A program made the translations under genes and the position numbers. 64,000 bases of DNA from Streptomyces guryensis (lineage in GTDB: Bacteria; Actinomycetota; Actinomycetes; Streptomycetales; Streptomycetaceae), in assembly GCF_021261325.1 (NCBI RefSeq), contig NZ_JAJSBI010000022.1, positions 1-64,000 on the forward strand, read 5' to 3'. Positions 62,461 to 64,000 of the stretch are shown here, piece by piece. The notes below the pieces were generated by a model, which was not told the DNA's origin, made no database searches, and saw only the letters and a list, made by a program, of their open reading frames with translations. Within the stretch, counting starts at the first letter, position 1. The number at the start of each line of letters is the position of its first letter.

Positions 62461-63810
62461 GTGCGGGACCAGTCCGGCCCCTACTTCGAGAAGTACGACT
62501 CCGATTTCGGGCTCAGTGGTCTGACCGAGTCGTTCGCCCTGTCGACGCCGCCGGGGACGGAAGAGGCGGCCCTCGGACTCCTCACCGGGAAGCTCGCCGC
62601 ATACGAGGGTGAGGCGCCCGTCGACATGTCGGGCATCGAGCGGCTCGGCGAGGAGGAACGCCGCATCCTGGGGTTCGACGTGTTCCACGACGACTTCGGG
62701 TATGCCGAGGAACTCCGTGCGGACCTGGGCAGCCTCCTGGAGGCCCCGCTGTCCGACGAGGTGCTCGGCGCCGTGTGGGTCGCCGCCACGGGAGGCGCAT
62801 GGGATCCGAAGGCGCACGGGATCGGCGTCCGCGACTGGCTCGCGCGGATGGACGCGACCTGCGCGGCCCGTCCGCCACGGGCGATGGTGGGCCGCGCACC
62901 GGGCCCTTCGTGGTCGTTCTGGCGACTGCCGGCCGTCGCCACCGTCCGGGAGGCGATCCTGGCGGAGATCCGGGCGTCCACCGGTGAACTCCCCGGACTG
63001 GCGCCGGCGCTGGAGGAGGTCGCCACCCGGGCCGACCTCGACCTCGGGTTCCGGCTCTATCTGCGGGCGCTCAAGACGGCAGCCGTGCCGGTCCCCGAGG
63101 TGCGCTGCAACAGGTTCTGCGAACTCGGTGCACCGTTCGGATATCACTTCCAGGTCGTCTACGAGGGGCTCACCGTCGTGTGGCAGCCCCTGGAGGTCGC
63201 GCGGCGTCTCTTCGACGGGGACTTCGGGTTGTCCGAACTGGCCGGGCAGTTCGACCCGATGTGGGAGCGGTCCGTCCCGGCGCCCGAACTCCTCCACCGG
63301 ACCGTGATCGCCGACGGCTATCACGTACCTGGCGTCCAGGCGCTCGTGCTGTGGGAGGACTCCGTCCGGCTGCTTCGGTCCCCGCTGTCCGGCGACACCC
63401 TCACCACGCTCTGGTTCGCCGCGTCGAACACGGACCCCGGTCGCTCCGCAACCGACGGACCGGCCTGGCTGCGCCGGATCGCCGAGGAGTGCCGGACGCG
63501 GCTGACCGAGGTCGCCCCCGGGCACACCCCCGCCCTGCCCCCGGTCCGGGCCGACCTGGCGGACGCGGTCCTGCCCGAACTCCGGGAAGCCGCACCTCTG
63601 TTGGAGCCCGAGCACGCGACCGCCCTGGAGCAGGTCGTCGTCCAGGTCGACCCCGACCTCGGATTCAGGCTGCTGATCAGAGTCCTGCATACGGCGTCCG
63701 GGTCACTCTCCAAGCGGCAGTACGCCCGCTGCCGGGCCCTCGGCGAACGCTTCGGCCACGGCGAGGATCACGTGTCCCATGCGATCGAGCACCTCGTCCA
63801 GGACGAGTGA
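62461..63810 (+). CDS. Uncharacterised protein with an internal duplication
   Basis: 449 aa from GTG 62461, with GGGGGGA upstream. I do not recognise the family. The two halves (about residues 13-243 and 252-449) align with each other: DSDFGLSGL with DGDFGLSEL, APLSDEVLGAVWVAA with SPLSGDTLTTLWFAA, LDLGFRLYLRALKTA with PDLGFRLLIRVLHTA, and RFCELGAPFGYHF with ARCRALGERFGHG. No signal peptide, membrane span or catalytic motif is seen; it is acidic and probably cytosolic and helical. It sits alone after ssrA, with its third codon positions fully GC-rich. Confidence 0.75.
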   Translation: MRDQSGPYFEKYDSDFGLSGLTESFALSTPPGTEEAALGLLTGKLAAYEGEAPVDMSGIERLGEEERRILGFDVFHDDFGYAEELRADLGSLLEAPLSDEVLGAVWVAATGGAWDPKAHGIGVRDWLARMDATCAARPPRAMVGRAPGPSWSFWRLPAVATVREAILAEIRASTGELPGLAPALEEVATRADLDLGFRLYLRALKTAAVPVPEVRCNRFCELGAPFGYHFQVVYEGLTVVWQPLEVARRLFDGDFGLSELAGQFDPMWERSVPAPELLHRTVIADGYHVPGVQALVLWEDSVRLLRSPLSGDTLTTLWFAASNTDPGRSATDGPAWLRRIAEECRTRLTEVAPGHTPALPPVRADLADAVLPELREAAPLLEPEHATALEQVVVQVDPDLGFRLLIRVLHTASGSLSKRQYARCRALGERFGHGEDHVSHAIEHLVQDE

Positions 63811-63911
63811 CCGCCCCGCACTCGCCCCACCTCTGCACGGCCGCACCCGCCCCGAGCGGCCTCACCACTCCCGCACGACCTCACCCCACCCGACGAAGGA
63901 CCCACCCGCGC

Positions 63912-64000
63912 ATGTTCCTGATCCGTCTCCTGCCCAAGCTGCCCCGCGAGATCTGCCTCGCCGTCATCGGGCTCATCGGCGGTGTTTTCCTCGCCGGCCA
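63912..64000 (+). CDS. Start of an uncharacterised membrane or secreted protein (cut by the window end)
   Basis: Twenty-nine codons are visible from ATG 63912 (MFLIRLLPKLPREI), with a hydrophobic stretch (CLAVIGLIGGVFLAG) that could be a membrane helix. The frame is open at the window edge. Upstream sequence GACGAAGGACCC contains GAAGGA at about 15 bases. Too short to identify. Confidence 0.4.
   Translation, partial: MFLIRLLPKLPREICLAVIGLIGGVFLAG

Overview
The window is a high-GC actinobacterial chromosome segment, almost certainly Streptomyces. The evidence is GC-rich third codon positions, frequent GTG starts, the mtrA-mtrB-lpqB locus, two PkaA/PkaB-type kinases next to prfB-ftsE-ftsX-ctp-smpB-ssrA, the 180-kDa-class NAD-glutamate dehydrogenase, and Streptomyces-type dispersed GC-rich palindromes. 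Only one in-frame TTA codon was found by eye. No transposase, integrase, CRISPR array or tRNA gene was found. The left part reads as core genome and the 29-48 kb part as a more variable cell-envelope and sugar-uptake region.

Layout. 1-102: 3' end of a 5S rRNA gene. 0.2-5.8 kb, minus strand: a translationally coupled operon of a multi-pass membrane protein, DUF4129, DUF4350, MoxR ATPase and DUF58. 6-15.2 kb, plus strand: mtnA, the MtrA/MtrB/LpqB envelope-sensing system, a ComF-type phosphoribosyltransferase, long-form hpf and an orphan NarL-type response regulator. 15.2-24 kb: a YcaQ/AlkX-like DNA glycosylase, a GNAT acetyltransferase, secA, an Rv3235-family protein, a small conserved protein, a HAD hydrolase and a DJ-1/PfpI protein. 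24.1-29.1 kb: the giant gdh.

29-44.5 kb is an envelope polymer locus: a TagGH-type ABC exporter, a divergent TetR regulator behind an array of four 29-bp repeats, an orphan LuxR-type regulator, galE, two membrane glycosyltransferases (GT87-like and GT39-like) transcribed divergently from a palindrome, an ohrR/ohr peroxide-resistance pair, and three tandem large proteins each joining a GT2 glycosyltransferase to a CDP-glycerol glycerophosphotransferase-like domain. Together these suggest synthesis and export of a teichoic-acid-like, sugar-decorated wall polymer. 44.7-48.3 kb: an alpha-glucoside-type ABC importer whose MalF-like subunit carries a large extracellular insertion.

48.5-55.5 kb: an FHA-FtsK/SpoIIIE ATPase next to two membrane Ser/Thr kinases, a plausible phospho-threonine signalling module. 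55.6-62.3 kb: prfB, a small sortase-anchored (LAETG) repeat protein, a zinc-ribbon membrane peptide, ftsE-ftsX (cell-wall hydrolase control), a TTA-containing S41 protease, and smpB-ssrA (trans-translation). 62.4-64 kb: an uncharacterised, internally duplicated protein and the start of a further gene.

The most noteworthy signals are dispersed palindromic repeats lying in frame inside two coding sequences, the four-repeat TetR operator array with an apparently leaderless tetR, the degenerate catalytic motif in one TagF-like paralogue, the MalF insertion domain, the antisense 3' overlap of a glycosyltransferase gene with ohrR, and the TTA codon in ctp. All functional statements rest on reading motifs by eye and on family knowledge; no database search was possible.
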